From Clostridia bacterium (GTDB lineage Bacteria; Bacillota; Clostridia; Saccharofermentanales; Saccharofermentanaceae), in NCBI GenBank assembly GCA_024403735.1, contig JAKSRG010000015.1, positions 1-60,945 of the forward strand: a DNA stretch of 60,945 nucleotides. Reading direction: 5' to 3'. The notes beneath the pieces are model-generated. The model did no database searches. It was given only the letters and a program-made list of their open reading frames with translations, and was not told the origin of the DNA. Shown here in pieces: positions 1 to 7,329 of the stretch (its first letter is position 1; the number at the start of each line of letters is the position of its first letter). The position numbers and the translations under genes were made by a program.

Positions 1-160
1 GCTGATTTATAAAATTGATTTCAAATCGTTTATATCCACTTTTATCTATTTCATCCCTAATAAGCCAAGTCTTCCCTATCTGTCTTGCACCTGTAACTAA
101 AAGCGCTTTATTCGAAGTTTCTAACCATTCCTTTACTGCAATTGAATCTTTTCTGAACAC
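1..160 (-). CDS. AAA_14/DUF4143-type ATPase, N-terminal fragment
   Basis: This is the 5' end of a leftward gene cut by the window edge; only about 53 residues are visible. They contain a Walker A loop, GARQIGKT, about 30 residues from the N-terminus, followed by WLIRDEID. This is the usual opening of AAA_14 (DUF4143) ATPases, which are common, often variable accessory proteins of unclear cellular role. I chose the GTG at 158-160 as the start because GGAGGTG lies about 7 bases upstream. The gene sits beyond the leftmost lysS remnant, so it may belong to the chromosome or to another accreted element. The ATPase assignment is firm; the family is likely; the function is unknown. Confidence 0.75.
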   Translation of the reverse strand, partial: MFRKDSIAVKEWLETSNKALLVTGARQIGKTWLIRDEIDKSGYKRFEINFINQ

Positions 161-195
161 AAGTCTTCACCTCCAGATACATCATACATCATATC

Positions 196-276
196 GCCCC
201 GTTTCTACAATTGTATTCGTTATATTTTGCCCCGTTTTTTAAGTTGTAATTTATAGTTTTTGCCCCGTTTTTACAA
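196..276. repeat. Three direct repeats GCCCCGTTTnTACAA at exact 33-bp spacing
   Basis: Copies begin at 196, 229 and 262, each starting GCCCCGTTT; the first and third continue to TACAA. The 33-bp period is close to three helical turns. They lie just upstream of the GTG start of the ATPase gene at 160. On that gene's strand they read as AAACGGGGC boxes, so they could be operator iterons or promoter repeats. Confidence 0.7.
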
Positions 277-284
277 AACACAAA

Positions 285-316
285 AAGGCCAGAATCTAAT
301 TATGAATTCCAGCCTT
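285..316 (-). terminator. Possible intrinsic terminator after the small membrane protein
   Basis: The arms AAGGC and GCCTT, with an imperfect inner stem, lie next to an A run that reads as a T run on the minus strand. This would terminate leftward transcription from the XRE/membrane pair at 591-1312. The stem has two internal mismatches, so the call is tentative. Confidence 0.35.
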
Positions 317-590
317 ACTTTATTTAATCTTCTGTGACCTCTGTAACAGTCATCTTTATCATTACTTAATCATAATCTTTCCATTACGTCTCAAGATTGA
401 ACGTGATTTGTTAGATGTTTTGTTGACTGTTTATGTCAGTTTATATCGGTCTATCCGACCCCGTATAACGGCGTAGAATGTCGTAGAAAACCGTCTAATT
501 AAGCGATTCCATCGTTGGGAGCACGACCTTTATTGAGAATTTAATCCAATACTGATGCTTTGCAATAAGCTAATCCTCATATTTCTTGGA
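317..590. other. Intergenic, containing the leftmost lysS 3'-end remnant
   Basis: No convincing gene is seen. The stretch holds the lysS remnant at 495-521. It also has short GTCGTAG-type words at about 470-485 that resemble the arm repeats near the other attachment sites. Confidence 0.6.
495..521 (-). other. Second att-like remnant of the lysS 3' end
   Basis: Read leftward, the codons give LPTMESLN followed by TAG. This matches the lysS end FPTLKSQG-stop in the same frame, and similarity stops upstream of CTCCCAAC. That is what a junction left by integration at the lysS 3' end would look like. It marks the left border of a degenerate element that contains the XRE pair. Confidence 0.6.
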
Positions 591-785
591 TCATTTTTTC
601 GAAAACACTTTTCTAAATGTCATAAATGCAAACGCACCAAGAAAGACTAATGCTCCGATGCCACAGATTCTGATCACGGTATCAGGGATATCGATTCCGA
701 AAGCAATGCCGCTAAGCATTACGATCAGACATACCACAAGCAGAATACCAGACAAAGTCCATAAAAGATTTAACTTTCTCATCAT
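591..785 (-). CDS. Small two-TM membrane protein
   Basis: The protein has 64 residues with two hydrophobic segments (about 5-27 and 38-57) and a basic C-terminus (FRKVFSKK). The start overlaps the stop of the XRE gene upstream (782-785, ATGA arrangement), so the two are translationally coupled. No named family is recognised. It is probably an integral membrane partner of the membrane-tethered XRE regulator. The pair lies between two lysS 3'-end remnants and so is probably cargo of a decayed integrated element. Confidence 0.7.
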   Translation of the reverse strand: MMRKLNLLWTLSGILLVVCLIVMLSGIAFGIDIPDTVIRICGIGALVFLGAFAFMTFRKVFSKK

Positions 786-1312
786 TTCTCTCCTCCTTTT
801 TCTTCGGAGTCGAGACCGAGAAGTCTTCTTTTAAAATCGCATAATCTGCTCAGTTGTCCTGTCAGGTACAGTATTATGAATATCATTACTCCAATGGTAA
901 GAAATAAAGTAAAACTCATACCAAAGCCTGACCAGAATGAATCCTCAAGTTTGAAGCTGTCCAATATCACATGAACGATCAATGCCGCAAGACCGATAAA
1001 GGTATAGACCATAACCGTTTTAGATAACCGTACATCACGATCATTCTGGTATTCAGCCACCTTTATGATAGTCTCTTTTGTTTCCTGCTCCAACATCTCG
1101 TTTTTCCTCTCTCCATCCAATATTTCACGGAGATCAACTTCATAGAGATCAGACAATTGCATTAAAAGATCAATGTCAGGAAGATTGCTTCCGGTCTCCC
1201 ATCTGGAAACCGTTCTTCTTGCAATACCCAACTTTTCAGCAAGCTGCTCCTGAGTTATCTTTTTCTCTTTACGAAGTTCTGACAGAAATCTTCCTATCTT
1301 TGCCTGATCCAT
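782..1312 (-). CDS. XRE-family regulator with C-terminal membrane segments
   Basis: Residues 1-66 form an HTH_3 (XRE/Cro-like) DNA-binding domain (ITQEQLAEKLGIARRTVSRWE). After a linker there are two hydrophobic segments (about 100-122 and 130-150) and a charged tail. Such membrane-tethered XRE proteins are common in Firmicutes, are usually autoregulated and are coupled to a small membrane protein, as here. The start at 1312 has a GGGAGGT site eight bases upstream. What it senses is unknown. It could be a stress sensor or the repressor of a former mobile element. Confidence 0.85.
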   Translation of the reverse strand: MDQAKIGRFLSELRKEKKITQEQLAEKLGIARRTVSRWETGSNLPDIDLLMQLSDLYEVDLREILDGERKNEMLEQETKETIIKVAEYQNDRDVRLSKTVMVYTFIGLAALIVHVILDSFKLEDSFWSGFGMSFTLFLTIGVMIFIILYLTGQLSRLCDFKRRLLGLDSEEKGGEK

Positions 1313-1735
1313 AAGTCAACCTCCCTAATATCCATAGATTAGCTTTTTGATAATGATAAAGAAAGGACATAAAGTGAGCATTCATAGTTTTTTCCTTGTG
1401 ACATACATGTCCCATTTCCTGAAAATACTGTTACACCGAGGTTTTCATATATCCTGGTTATTATATTACAGATCGTTTATCTGCTGATTTTCTATTCCAA
1501 GAAAAACCATGCCCTATTTCATTTAACTGAAATATATTCCGAGTTAAGTTAACCTTCTAGTCGATTATTGTGACTATGTTAGTAACAACAAATGAGCAAT
1601 GCTTAACTAGTAGCAAATTAAATCGCACAACCATTATACAATAAAAATTAAACTCTATATAAAAGCACCCAACAACATTACTGAAGTTAGGTGCTATTAA
1701 GATTTAAGTTGTTCTTGTGTCTCAGTTTAAATTAT
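1313..1735. other. AT-rich intergenic stretch upstream of the XRE gene
   Basis: No gene is seen. It contains the XRE promoter region and a hairpin at 1664-1695. Confidence 0.55.
1664..1695 (-). terminator. Hairpin with minus-strand T run
   Basis: AGCACCCAAC pairs with GTTAGGTGCT (one mismatch, 12-base loop). On the minus strand the stem is followed by TTTTATA, the form of an intrinsic terminator for leftward transcription coming from the element boundary. Confidence 0.55.
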
Positions 1736-1840
1736 TTACGACCAGTAAGCGTTAATTTGCGAGCATTTATATGAATTTTTCTTGCTTCTAAAATCGAAGT
1801 TTTCAAAAATACACCAAATTTGGTCGTAAATTGGTCGTAA
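1736..1840. repeat. GGTCGTAA arm-type repeats of a degenerate element
   Basis: TTACGACC occurs at 1736-1743 and GGTCGTAA at 1822-1829 and 1833-1840, next to the lysS remnant at 1885. The layout mirrors the GGTGGTAA repeats at the right end of the intact element (20982, 20994) beside lysS. The likely reading is integrase arm-binding sites of an older neighbouring element with a slightly different specificity. Confidence 0.55.
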
Positions 1841-1884
1841 ATTCTGTCATTAAACTCTGAAAACGCCTGATATTACTGCGTTTA

Positions 1885-1911
1885 TCAGTTAAGGCTCTTC
1901 ATTGTTGGGAG
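1885..1911 (-). other. attL: lysS 3'-end remnant at the left border of the element
   Basis: Leftward codons read LPTMKSLN-stop, parallel to the functional lysS end FPTLKSQG-stop. GGCTCTT, two variable bases within four, then TGTTGGGA (1893-1910) matches 21053-21070 at 16 of 18 positions. The integrase gene begins its 3' end 125 bp to the right, the usual layout for a tyrosine integrase next to its attachment site. Confidence 0.75.
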
Positions 1912-1969
1912 CCGGTCGGGAGAAATCATATAAAAGAACATATGTTCTTATAATGCAATCCCGTAAACC

Positions 1970-2027
1970 TTACCACCAGTATCCTATAAGAGCTTCTTAT
2001 GTGTTTCCGGTGGTAAAGCAGTGGTAA
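1970..2027. repeat. GGTGGTAA integrase arm-site candidates, left end
   Basis: TTACCACC at 1970-1977, GGTGGTAA at 2009-2016 and AGTGGTAA at 2020-2027 lie between attL and the integrase stop. The same octamer recurs at 3340-3347 (between the integrase and excisionase genes) and at the right end. Confidence 0.55.
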
Positions 2028-2035
2028 ATTCCTAC

Positions 2036-3280
2036 TTATCCAGCCATATTTACTTCAATGAACTTCTTATAAAACTCATCAAAGTTTTCCATTTCATTAC
2101 GTCTCAATTCCGCAGAAGCTTCAGCGTAAATATTCATAGTTGTCTGGATGTCAGAATGTCCCATAATATCCATCATCGCCTTTGGTGTTACTCTTGCATC
2201 TACTAATCGTGTAGCAAATGTATGCCTCAAGTGATGATTAGAAAAGTTCGGGAGCAGAACAGGTTCCTCATCATTTCTATCAAGTGCTTCGAAATTACAG
2301 TCTCTGATTATTCTGTCTAACGCGCGGTTAAGTGTTGATTGATTATGTGTCATGCCAAATCTATTAAGAAATACAAAATCTGTATAACCATCTATGACCG
2401 CATTACACTTAACACCTTCCAGATCCTGATACTCTTTCTCCTTGAGAATTGCTTCTCTTACTCGAGGGAGCATAGGGATTACTCTGCAACCAGCTTCAGT
2501 CTTTGGTGTATTGATACCAAAGCTACAACGATGCGTTCCACCTTTATCAAAGTAGACAAGTGTGTGATTTACCGATATTGTGTTATTATCCAAATCAATA
2601 TCACACCATCGAAGTCCGGTGATTTCACCAACTCGCATTCCAGTCCAGAGCATCACGCTAAAGATTGGGAACCAGCGTTCGACCTTCGGATGTGTTCTAA
2701 GGAAGTTCTCAAATAGTTCTTGCTGTTGAATTGTAAGTGCTCGTCGCTTCTTCGAATCACCGCGATGGGCACGCTTCAACTCCTTAAGAGCATTATCGGA
2801 TGGATTGTTTCTTAGATATTCATCTTCGACAGCGAGATCAAAAACCTGATGAAGAACAGTATGAATGTTATCTACTGTAGCAAGTTTAATGCCTCGATTT
2901 TCCATCAAATAATTGTAGAATGCTCGAACGTCTGACTTCTTTATCGTGCTTAACTTACGCTGGCCAAAGCTCTCTTCAACAAACAATTCGTACATATACT
3001 TATAATTTTGAAAAGTATTTGCCTTAAGCCCTCGCTTTACGCCTTTCCATCGATAGTAGATATCATTAACGGTAAGGCTTGTGTCGTAATTAACACCATC
3101 GTAGAAATCTCTTCTAATCTTGAGTTCCTTCTCACGAAGTTCCTGTAAATTCTTAGCATAAACAGAATGTCTGTCACCATGTCTGTCACGCCATCTAAAC
3201 TCATATGAACCGTTGCTTCTCTGATACTCTCCTTCCTTGAGAACACGGTTTGTACTATCTTTACGTCGATCTATAGCCAT
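2036..3280 (-). CDS. int: Tn916-type tyrosine integrase
   Basis: This 414-residue site-specific recombinase would integrate and excise the surrounding element at the lysS 3' end. The N-terminus (about 1-50) is the Arg/Lys-rich arm-binding domain typical of Tn916 Int. A SAM-like core-binding domain follows at about 65-160. The catalytic domain shows Arg in TGMRVGEITGLRW (about R216), HHLRH (about 350), the later His in MGHSDIQTT and the nucleophile Tyr in MNIYAEA (about Y385). All catalytic residues are present, so it should be active. Arm-like GGTGGTAA repeats flank it. It lies next to attL and downstream of the excisionase and mobilization genes. Confidence 0.95.
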   Translation of the reverse strand: MAIDRRKDSTNRVLKEGEYQRSNGSYEFRWRDRHGDRHSVYAKNLQELREKELKIRRDFYDGVNYDTSLTVNDIYYRWKGVKRGLKANTFQNYKYMYELFVEESFGQRKLSTIKKSDVRAFYNYLMENRGIKLATVDNIHTVLHQVFDLAVEDEYLRNNPSDNALKELKRAHRGDSKKRRALTIQQQELFENFLRTHPKVERWFPIFSVMLWTGMRVGEITGLRWCDIDLDNNTISVNHTLVYFDKGGTHRCSFGINTPKTEAGCRVIPMLPRVREAILKEKEYQDLEGVKCNAVIDGYTDFVFLNRFGMTHNQSTLNRALDRIIRDCNFEALDRNDEEPVLLPNFSNHHLRHTFATRLVDARVTPKAMMDIMGHSDIQTTMNIYAEASAELRRNEMENFDEFYKKFIEVNMAG

Positions 3281-3361
3281 AAAATCATCTCCTTTTATAG
3301 ACTACAATCGATGTGTTAGTGATGTCATTATATCCCTTTGGTGGTAATTCTTGAAGTGCCA

Positions 3362-3667
3362 TCATAAAGAATACTGCTGCATCACGAACTGCTCGAATGC
3401 ATCCCTTTTAATCTTTCTGTGAGCCCCAATCCAGATAACAAACTTGCAATCCTCGCTATCAGATAGTTCTCTAATCTTGCCTCTGCCAATTCCAAAGAGT
3501 TCAGCTGCTTCCTCAACAGAAAGAAGTTTCTTATCCTTGAGCTCGACTTTTGTTTCAGAATGAGACTTTGAATCATACTGTTCTCTCATAAGTTCTGCGG
3601 ACATAAACATAAGGCCTGTTGTACTTGTTACGCGTGTTTCGCTTTCAAAAATCATTAAATTCTTCAT
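3362..3667 (-). CDS. xis: Excisionase-like winged-helix protein
   Basis: The 101-residue protein has a helix-turn-helix in its second half (LLSVEEAAELFGIGRGKIRELS) followed by IKRDAFEQFV, the layout of Tn916 Xis and HTH_17 proteins. The first 45 residues are an extension not found in the short Tn916 protein. A GGAGG site lies eight bases before the ATG. It sits between integrase and relaxase on the same strand. Xis normally bends DNA to favour excision, so co-transcription with integrase fits. A GGTGGTAA octamer lies in the gap before the integrase gene. Confidence 0.85.
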   Translation of the reverse strand: MKNLMIFESETRVTSTTGLMFMSAELMREQYDSKSHSETKVELKDKKLLSVEEAAELFGIGRGKIRELSDSEDCKFVIWIGAHRKIKRDAFEQFVMQQYSL

Positions 3668-3681
3668 TGTAAATTCCTCCG

Positions 3682-5019
3682 TTACATACTCATTTTTGGT
3701 CCGCCACTGTCTTGGGTTTCAGTGACATATTGTTTATGTTTCTTATCTTCTTCGTCTGGATCATTTCCAGTGCCGCCTACTGAAGCGAGTAAACCAAGAA
3801 TATCGCCTGCAGTATCAAGCACAAAATCGTAGGAAGCATCAATATCCATAGGTTCTTCTTCATATACTGATTTAGCTCCTCCGTCAGATTCATCTTGGCC
3901 GTTTCCAAGTCCGAAGCATATTTCTCTTTCAGGCTCCCAACCTGTTTCTCTGTTTTGTCTTCCAAGGTCTGCTGCTTCGTTTCCACAGCTGTCTGAGTTG
4001 CTACTGTAATCATTTCCAAATCTCGTTCCTTCGCATCGTAATGCTCCAGAATCTGATTCAGAAAGTCTATCAGTTCGTCTTGTGTCGTAAGATTCTGCAT
4101 TGCTCCGGCCATAAGATAAATCATTTCCGTCTGCTTCTTTACTGCGCTGATTACTCCAGTCCAATTGGCTTCTGTCACTGTCACGCAAGTATTCGGCTTC
4201 TCTGCCTGTGCTATACTCTTGCGCATTTCCGTTTTCGCCTCTAATAATTTGGGATCTAATTTCAAACTCAAGTGTCATTTCCTCCTTAAGGTATTTAGTC
4301 TCATGAAGTGATTTATCCCTACACTTTTTGCCTTCGGGTGTAGTGTAGGTGATATACTTCCTAGTATCTGACCATGCTACTTGATAGCCTTTGGACTTCA
4401 TTATTTCTAAAAATTCATCCTTGGTTTTGGCTTTCGTCATAGCATTATCTATCTGAACTGCGAGGGAAATCTTCCAACTTTCACCCTTTAAAGCTGAACG
4501 ATATTCTCGCGTTCCTATGTTCTTTGTCTCATCATCTGACTTCTGTTCGATTACAGATAATCCGTATTTCTTGCAGATTGAATCAGATGCATCTCGTAGT
4601 TTTTGTATGTTGTCTTTACCCGAATGATACTTTTTCCCATTCTCAAAACTCACACTGTTGATAACAAAATGAGAATGAATATGTTCAGCATCAACATGAG
4701 TAGCGACAACAACTTCGTAACCTTTGAACTGTTCACGAGCAAATTCGCAGGCTACTTTATGTGCAACTTCCGGCTTAATCTTCTCTTCGGGAGAGAAAGA
4801 TTGCACCAGATGGTAGTACATTCGACCATCAGTTTTGCCGTACTGGTTCTTCGTACACATCATTTCTGTATGAGCATTTGAAGCATCACAGTTAATTCCG
4901 GTCACAAGTTTTTCGTTTCCGTAGACTGTTTTTGCTTCACGCTCACAGTAGTTAAGGGTAGAGCCAAGACCACTTGAAGTCTGTTTTGAACTGCAACTCA
5001 AGAAGTTAACTGTTGCCAT
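3682..5019 (-). CDS. mobA: Relaxase of the MobA/MobL (MOBP-like) type
   Basis: The 445-residue protein is the nicking enzyme that would start conjugative transfer. The N-terminal relaxase domain (about 1-200) carries the metal-binding motif HVDAEHIHSHFVIN (about residues 107-120) and a YCEREAK segment near residue 24 that may supply the catalytic Tyr. The C-terminal 180 residues are polar, repetitive and low-complexity (many S, R, D, G), and in this same region a second gene is read in another frame. AGAGGTGG precedes the ATG, which overlaps the mobC end by 14 bases. No type IV secretion genes are seen, so transfer would need a helper element. Confidence 0.92.
   Translation of the reverse strand: MATVNFLSCSSKQTSSGLGSTLNYCEREAKTVYGNEKLVTGINCDASNAHTEMMCTKNQYGKTDGRMYYHLVQSFSPEEKIKPEVAHKVACEFAREQFKGYEVVVATHVDAEHIHSHFVINSVSFENGKKYHSGKDNIQKLRDASDSICKKYGLSVIEQKSDDETKNIGTREYRSALKGESWKISLAVQIDNAMTKAKTKDEFLEIMKSKGYQVAWSDTRKYITYTTPEGKKCRDKSLHETKYLKEEMTLEFEIRSQIIRGENGNAQEYSTGREAEYLRDSDRSQLDWSNQRSKEADGNDLSYGRSNAESYDTRRTDRLSESDSGALRCEGTRFGNDYSSNSDSCGNEAADLGRQNRETGWEPEREICFGLGNGQDESDGGAKSVYEEEPMDIDASYDFVLDTAGDILGLLASVGGTGNDPDEEDKKHKQYVTETQDSGGPKMSM
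3777..4271 (-). CDS. Gene nested inside mobA in another frame; coiled coil plus C-terminal TM (MobB-like)
   Basis: The 164-residue protein is encoded entirely within the 3' part of the relaxase gene, same strand, different frame. It starts at TTG (4271-4269), preceded at nine bases by a perfect AAGGAGG (4281-4287) that lies inside the relaxase coding sequence. Residues 80-140 are a charged, coiled-coil-like region, and the last 25 residues form a single membrane helix (LWILMLPTILCLILQAIFLV). The host frame here is low-complexity, as expected when the nested frame is the constrained one. RSF1010 has a comparable arrangement, with membrane protein MobB encoded inside mobA. Homology to MobB cannot be shown here, but the architecture and the ribosome binding site support a real gene. 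Confidence 0.72.
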   Translation of the reverse strand: MSLKLDPKLLEAKTEMRKSIAQAEKPNTCVTVTEANWTGVISAVKKQTEMIYLMAGAMQNLTTQDELIDFLNQILEHYDAKERDLEMITVATQTAVETKQQTLEDKTEKQVGSLKEKYASDLETAKMNLTEELNQYMKKNLWILMLPTILCLILQAIFLVYSLQ

Positions 5020-5332
5020 TACGCCACCTCTTTCGCTTCACCATGTCATTCAAGACTTCAAAAATCTCGTGATGATCTGTCACCATATCGTTCAATCCGA
5101 TGGCTGCAATTGCTCCTGACTGAGCTAGTTTTGCAAGCTGATTAAGATCATTGCCAATATATTTCTGTTGTTTTATGACTTCATCCAAACCATCGATTAC
5201 GAAGATTTGCTTATTAAGACAACTCATTAGAACGAAAGAACTCATGGTCATTTTTGCCTTCGCTGCCTTCTGAGATATGGTCTCGTACTCTTCCTTTGTT
5301 AGTCGCAAGTGGAGCTGTCTATCTTTCTTCAT
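5006..5332 (-). CDS. mobC: MobC-like relaxosome accessory protein
   Basis: The 108-residue protein opens with a ribbon-helix-helix-like segment (LHLRLTKEEYETISQKAAKAKMTMSSFVLMS) and continues with helices containing IGNDLNQLAKLAQ, the signature region of MobC proteins. MobC proteins bind near oriT and help the relaxase melt the nick region. It overlaps the relaxase start by 14 bases and lies 21 bases downstream of an inverted repeat that may be part of oriT. Confidence 0.88.
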   Translation of the reverse strand: MKKDRQLHLRLTKEEYETISQKAAKAKMTMSSFVLMSCLNKQIFVIDGLDEVIKQQKYIGNDLNQLAKLAQSGAIAAIGLNDMVTDHHEIFEVLNDMVKRKRWRNGNS

Positions 5333-5700
5333 CTTCGATAACCTCGCTTACGATGCACCTTGGTGCAGCCGGGTGGAAAAGAAAAGAACGGACAACAACA
5401 GGGGTTTGGGCACAGCCCATCAAGCTGCGTTTGTGTATACAAATGCGATGCTTGCTTTTCTCTACTTGCACTACGTTTCTTGCCTCGTCCTCGTCTCTGC
5501 ATGTCTGCAATGTGTGTACCAGTTTGCAGACTTGGACGATGCTTTCTTGTCTCTGCAAAACTGACACCTTTATGCAGAGTTGCAGACTTAAAAGGAGAAT
5601 CACCATATCCGCGATGAGAATGACTGGCCTTCTTTCTCATAGAAGGAAAATCGTCATCAGTGTTGAGAAGATCAATATCGTCGTAGAAATCATCAAACAT
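5329..5700 (-). CDS. Hypothetical element protein over the origin-like region
   Basis: I chose the ATG at 5698-5700 because GGAGG lies nine bases upstream (an in-frame start exists at 5733). The N-terminus is acidic (FDDFYDDIDLLNTDDDF); the rest is basic and ends with a Cys/Pro-rich stretch (PNPCCCPFFSFPPGC) that does not look like a folded domain. The 3' half overlaps the hairpin and TCTGCA repeats described separately, so the C-terminal reading may be a by-product of origin DNA. No family is recognised. It overlaps mobC by four bases and RepA by eight. Confidence 0.5.
   Translation of the reverse strand: MFDDFYDDIDLLNTDDDFPSMRKKASHSHRGYGDSPFKSATLHKGVSFAETRKHRPSLQTGTHIADMQRRGRGKKRSASREKQASHLYTQTQLDGLCPNPCCCPFFSFPPGCTKVHRKRGYRR
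5340..5450. other. Candidate oriT: inverted repeats upstream of mobC
   Basis: TGCACC/GGTGCA (5354-5367, two-base loop) and TGGGC/GCCCA (about 5405-5417) form two compact hairpins 20-90 bases upstream of the mobC start. MOBP-type origins usually lie next to mobC and carry such repeats. The nick site cannot be assigned by eye. Confidence 0.45.
5496..5586. repeat. Six TCTGCA/TGCAGA boxes in 91 bp
   Basis: TCTGCA at 5496, 5504 and 5552 and TGCAGA at 5525, 5573 and 5581, several extended to GTCTGCA/TGCAGAC, form overlapping inverted repeats. Their density beside mobC and the RepA-like gene suggests iterons or a relaxosome binding region. Confidence 0.5.
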
Positions 5701-6916
5701 TTTCTTCGCCCTCCTTTTTACCAGCTGCATCATCTATTGGAGCAAAGTATTCTTCAGTCCAATCGTAATCATCAGTAGGATTGTCTTTGAAAAACTTATC
5801 GGCATTCTCAATCTCTTTCTTTTCTTCCGCTGTATAAACCGGAAGCTTGTCTGGATTAATAAAGTAATACCAACCATCAGAACGGCACTCGCAATCCAAA
5901 CCGACAACATACTTCTTTGCTTCTTCGATAGTTCGCTTATGAATGTTAAGAGCAAAACATGCTTCATCAATTTTTGATGTGTGAATTTTCTTATTAGGCT
6001 CATCACAAAGTTTTTCAATTTCTGCGACAGCCTTATCAAGCTTGGTACTCTTATGTGTCTTACTACCACGAGAAGCGATAAGAATATCATCGGCAGTTAC
6101 ATTCTCATATCCATCAAGCCATTCGAAAGAACTTGTCTCACCATCAAGTCTGAAAGCAATTGAATCTCCTTCAGGTGCAAGGGAAGATTTATCGTGAACA
6201 ATAATTCTGATACTCGGATCATCTTTATATCTGCCAACAATAAGAACACTTCTTACAGTTGCAGTAAAATCCATGGAACCAATTCCACGACAGATACTTA
6301 CAAGGCCTCTGGCTTTATTAAGATGGCCAATAAGAATAACTGCACATTTATTTCTCTGTGCCATTTCGCAAAGTGGAGTAAGCACCGCTCTTACTTCGTT
6401 AGCTCTGTTGATATCAACACCGGCACCAACAAAGGCCTGTATAGGATCCATAATCAAAAGCTTTGCACCAACTGTCTTGATTGCTTTCTCGAGTCGTGGA
6501 TCAGTAAGTGTAATCGGTTTGCCACCATCGTCAATAGTAAAGACCTTATCTGTATCAGCATTAGTTGCTCTAAGTCTTGGCTTTACTGTATCGCCAAGTC
6601 CGTCTTCAGCCGTCTGATACATAATGTTGATTGGTGGAAGTTTCACATTACCTGGTAAAGCTTCACCACGAGTACACTGTGATGCAATCTTAAGGGAAGC
6701 AAATGTTTTTCCATCTCCAGGATTACCATGCATGAGTGTTACTTTTCCAAAAGCCACATAAGGGAACCAAAGCCACTCGATCTCTTCTTCTTTGACATCG
6801 GTTAAGCATAAGATCTTAACATCGACATCGTCTTCTTCATTTAAAAGTTCGTTTAAGTCATCTGACAAATCGCTGTCGATAACTTTATTCTCTGAATTGT
6901 TTAATTCATTTATCAT
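5693..6916 (-). CDS. RepA-like AAA_25 helicase/ATPase
   Basis: The 407-residue protein has a RecA-type core: Walker A GNPGDGKT (about 61-68), Walker B LLIMDPIQAF (about 150-160) and a conserved VILIGHLNKA motif, the pattern of RSF1010 RepA-like hexameric helicases found in plasmids and mobilizable elements. The C-terminal third resembles a winged-helix region, followed by an acidic tail. It lies directly upstream of the mob genes and probably lets the excised circle replicate or unwind during transfer. The TCTGCA boxes downstream could be its origin. Confidence 0.85.
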   Translation of the reverse strand: MINELNNSENKVIDSDLSDDLNELLNEEDDVDVKILCLTDVKEEEIEWLWFPYVAFGKVTLMHGNPGDGKTFASLKIASQCTRGEALPGNVKLPPINIMYQTAEDGLGDTVKPRLRATNADTDKVFTIDDGGKPITLTDPRLEKAIKTVGAKLLIMDPIQAFVGAGVDINRANEVRAVLTPLCEMAQRNKCAVILIGHLNKARGLVSICRGIGSMDFTATVRSVLIVGRYKDDPSIRIIVHDKSSLAPEGDSIAFRLDGETSSFEWLDGYENVTADDILIASRGSKTHKSTKLDKAVAEIEKLCDEPNKKIHTSKIDEACFALNIHKRTIEEAKKYVVGLDCECRSDGWYYFINPDKLPVYTAEEKKEIENADKFFKDNPTDDYDWTEEYFAPIDDAAGKKEGEENV

Positions 6917-7329
6917 TTATAAAATTTCCTCCAAAAAATAATTTTCTAAAATTCGTAGTCAAAGGAAATAATTGTGTGATAAACTTAAATCGCTACATAA
7001 AAGTGTTATCACTTCAGGTTTGGTTCTAATTTAGTTCCAAGCCTTTTTATTTACCTTTAACTTAGTTAAGCCACTGGCAGATTCAATCTGTGTCATCTGA
7101 TTAATAAGCATCACCACCTTCCATTTTTATTTCGACTTCGCAAAGCTGTTTTCATATTCAATTGTCAAGTTTCAACATCAAAACAAACAATTGTTCGTTC
7201 GATGGTTGAATGATACCAAGAGAGGTTATGGTTGTAAATAGAAAATTGTGATAAAATAGTGCATACTCTATTTTCAGAAGAATAATTTTCTATTTCGAAA
7301 AAAATCTTTTAAAGGGAGAAATAACGAGC
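6917..7329. other. Divergent promoter region
   Basis: This AT-rich stretch separates the leftward RepA/mob operon from the rightward DUF6076 gene. No gene is seen. Inverted ACAATTGTTCG-like words occur at about 7189-7202 but no certain operator can be named. Confidence 0.5.

Noticed and set aside
2339..2716. Open frame antisense to the integrase
   Set aside because: It lies wholly inside a well-supported gene and has no ribosome binding site.
5254..5778. Several long plus-strand frames over mobC/origin region
   Set aside because: They have no start context or domain features; the openness is explained by unusual base composition of the origin-like DNA.
7189..7202. Inverted repeat as a defined operator of the repA/DUF6076 spacer
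   Set aside because: The arms are short and imperfect and the placement relative to promoter elements is unclear.
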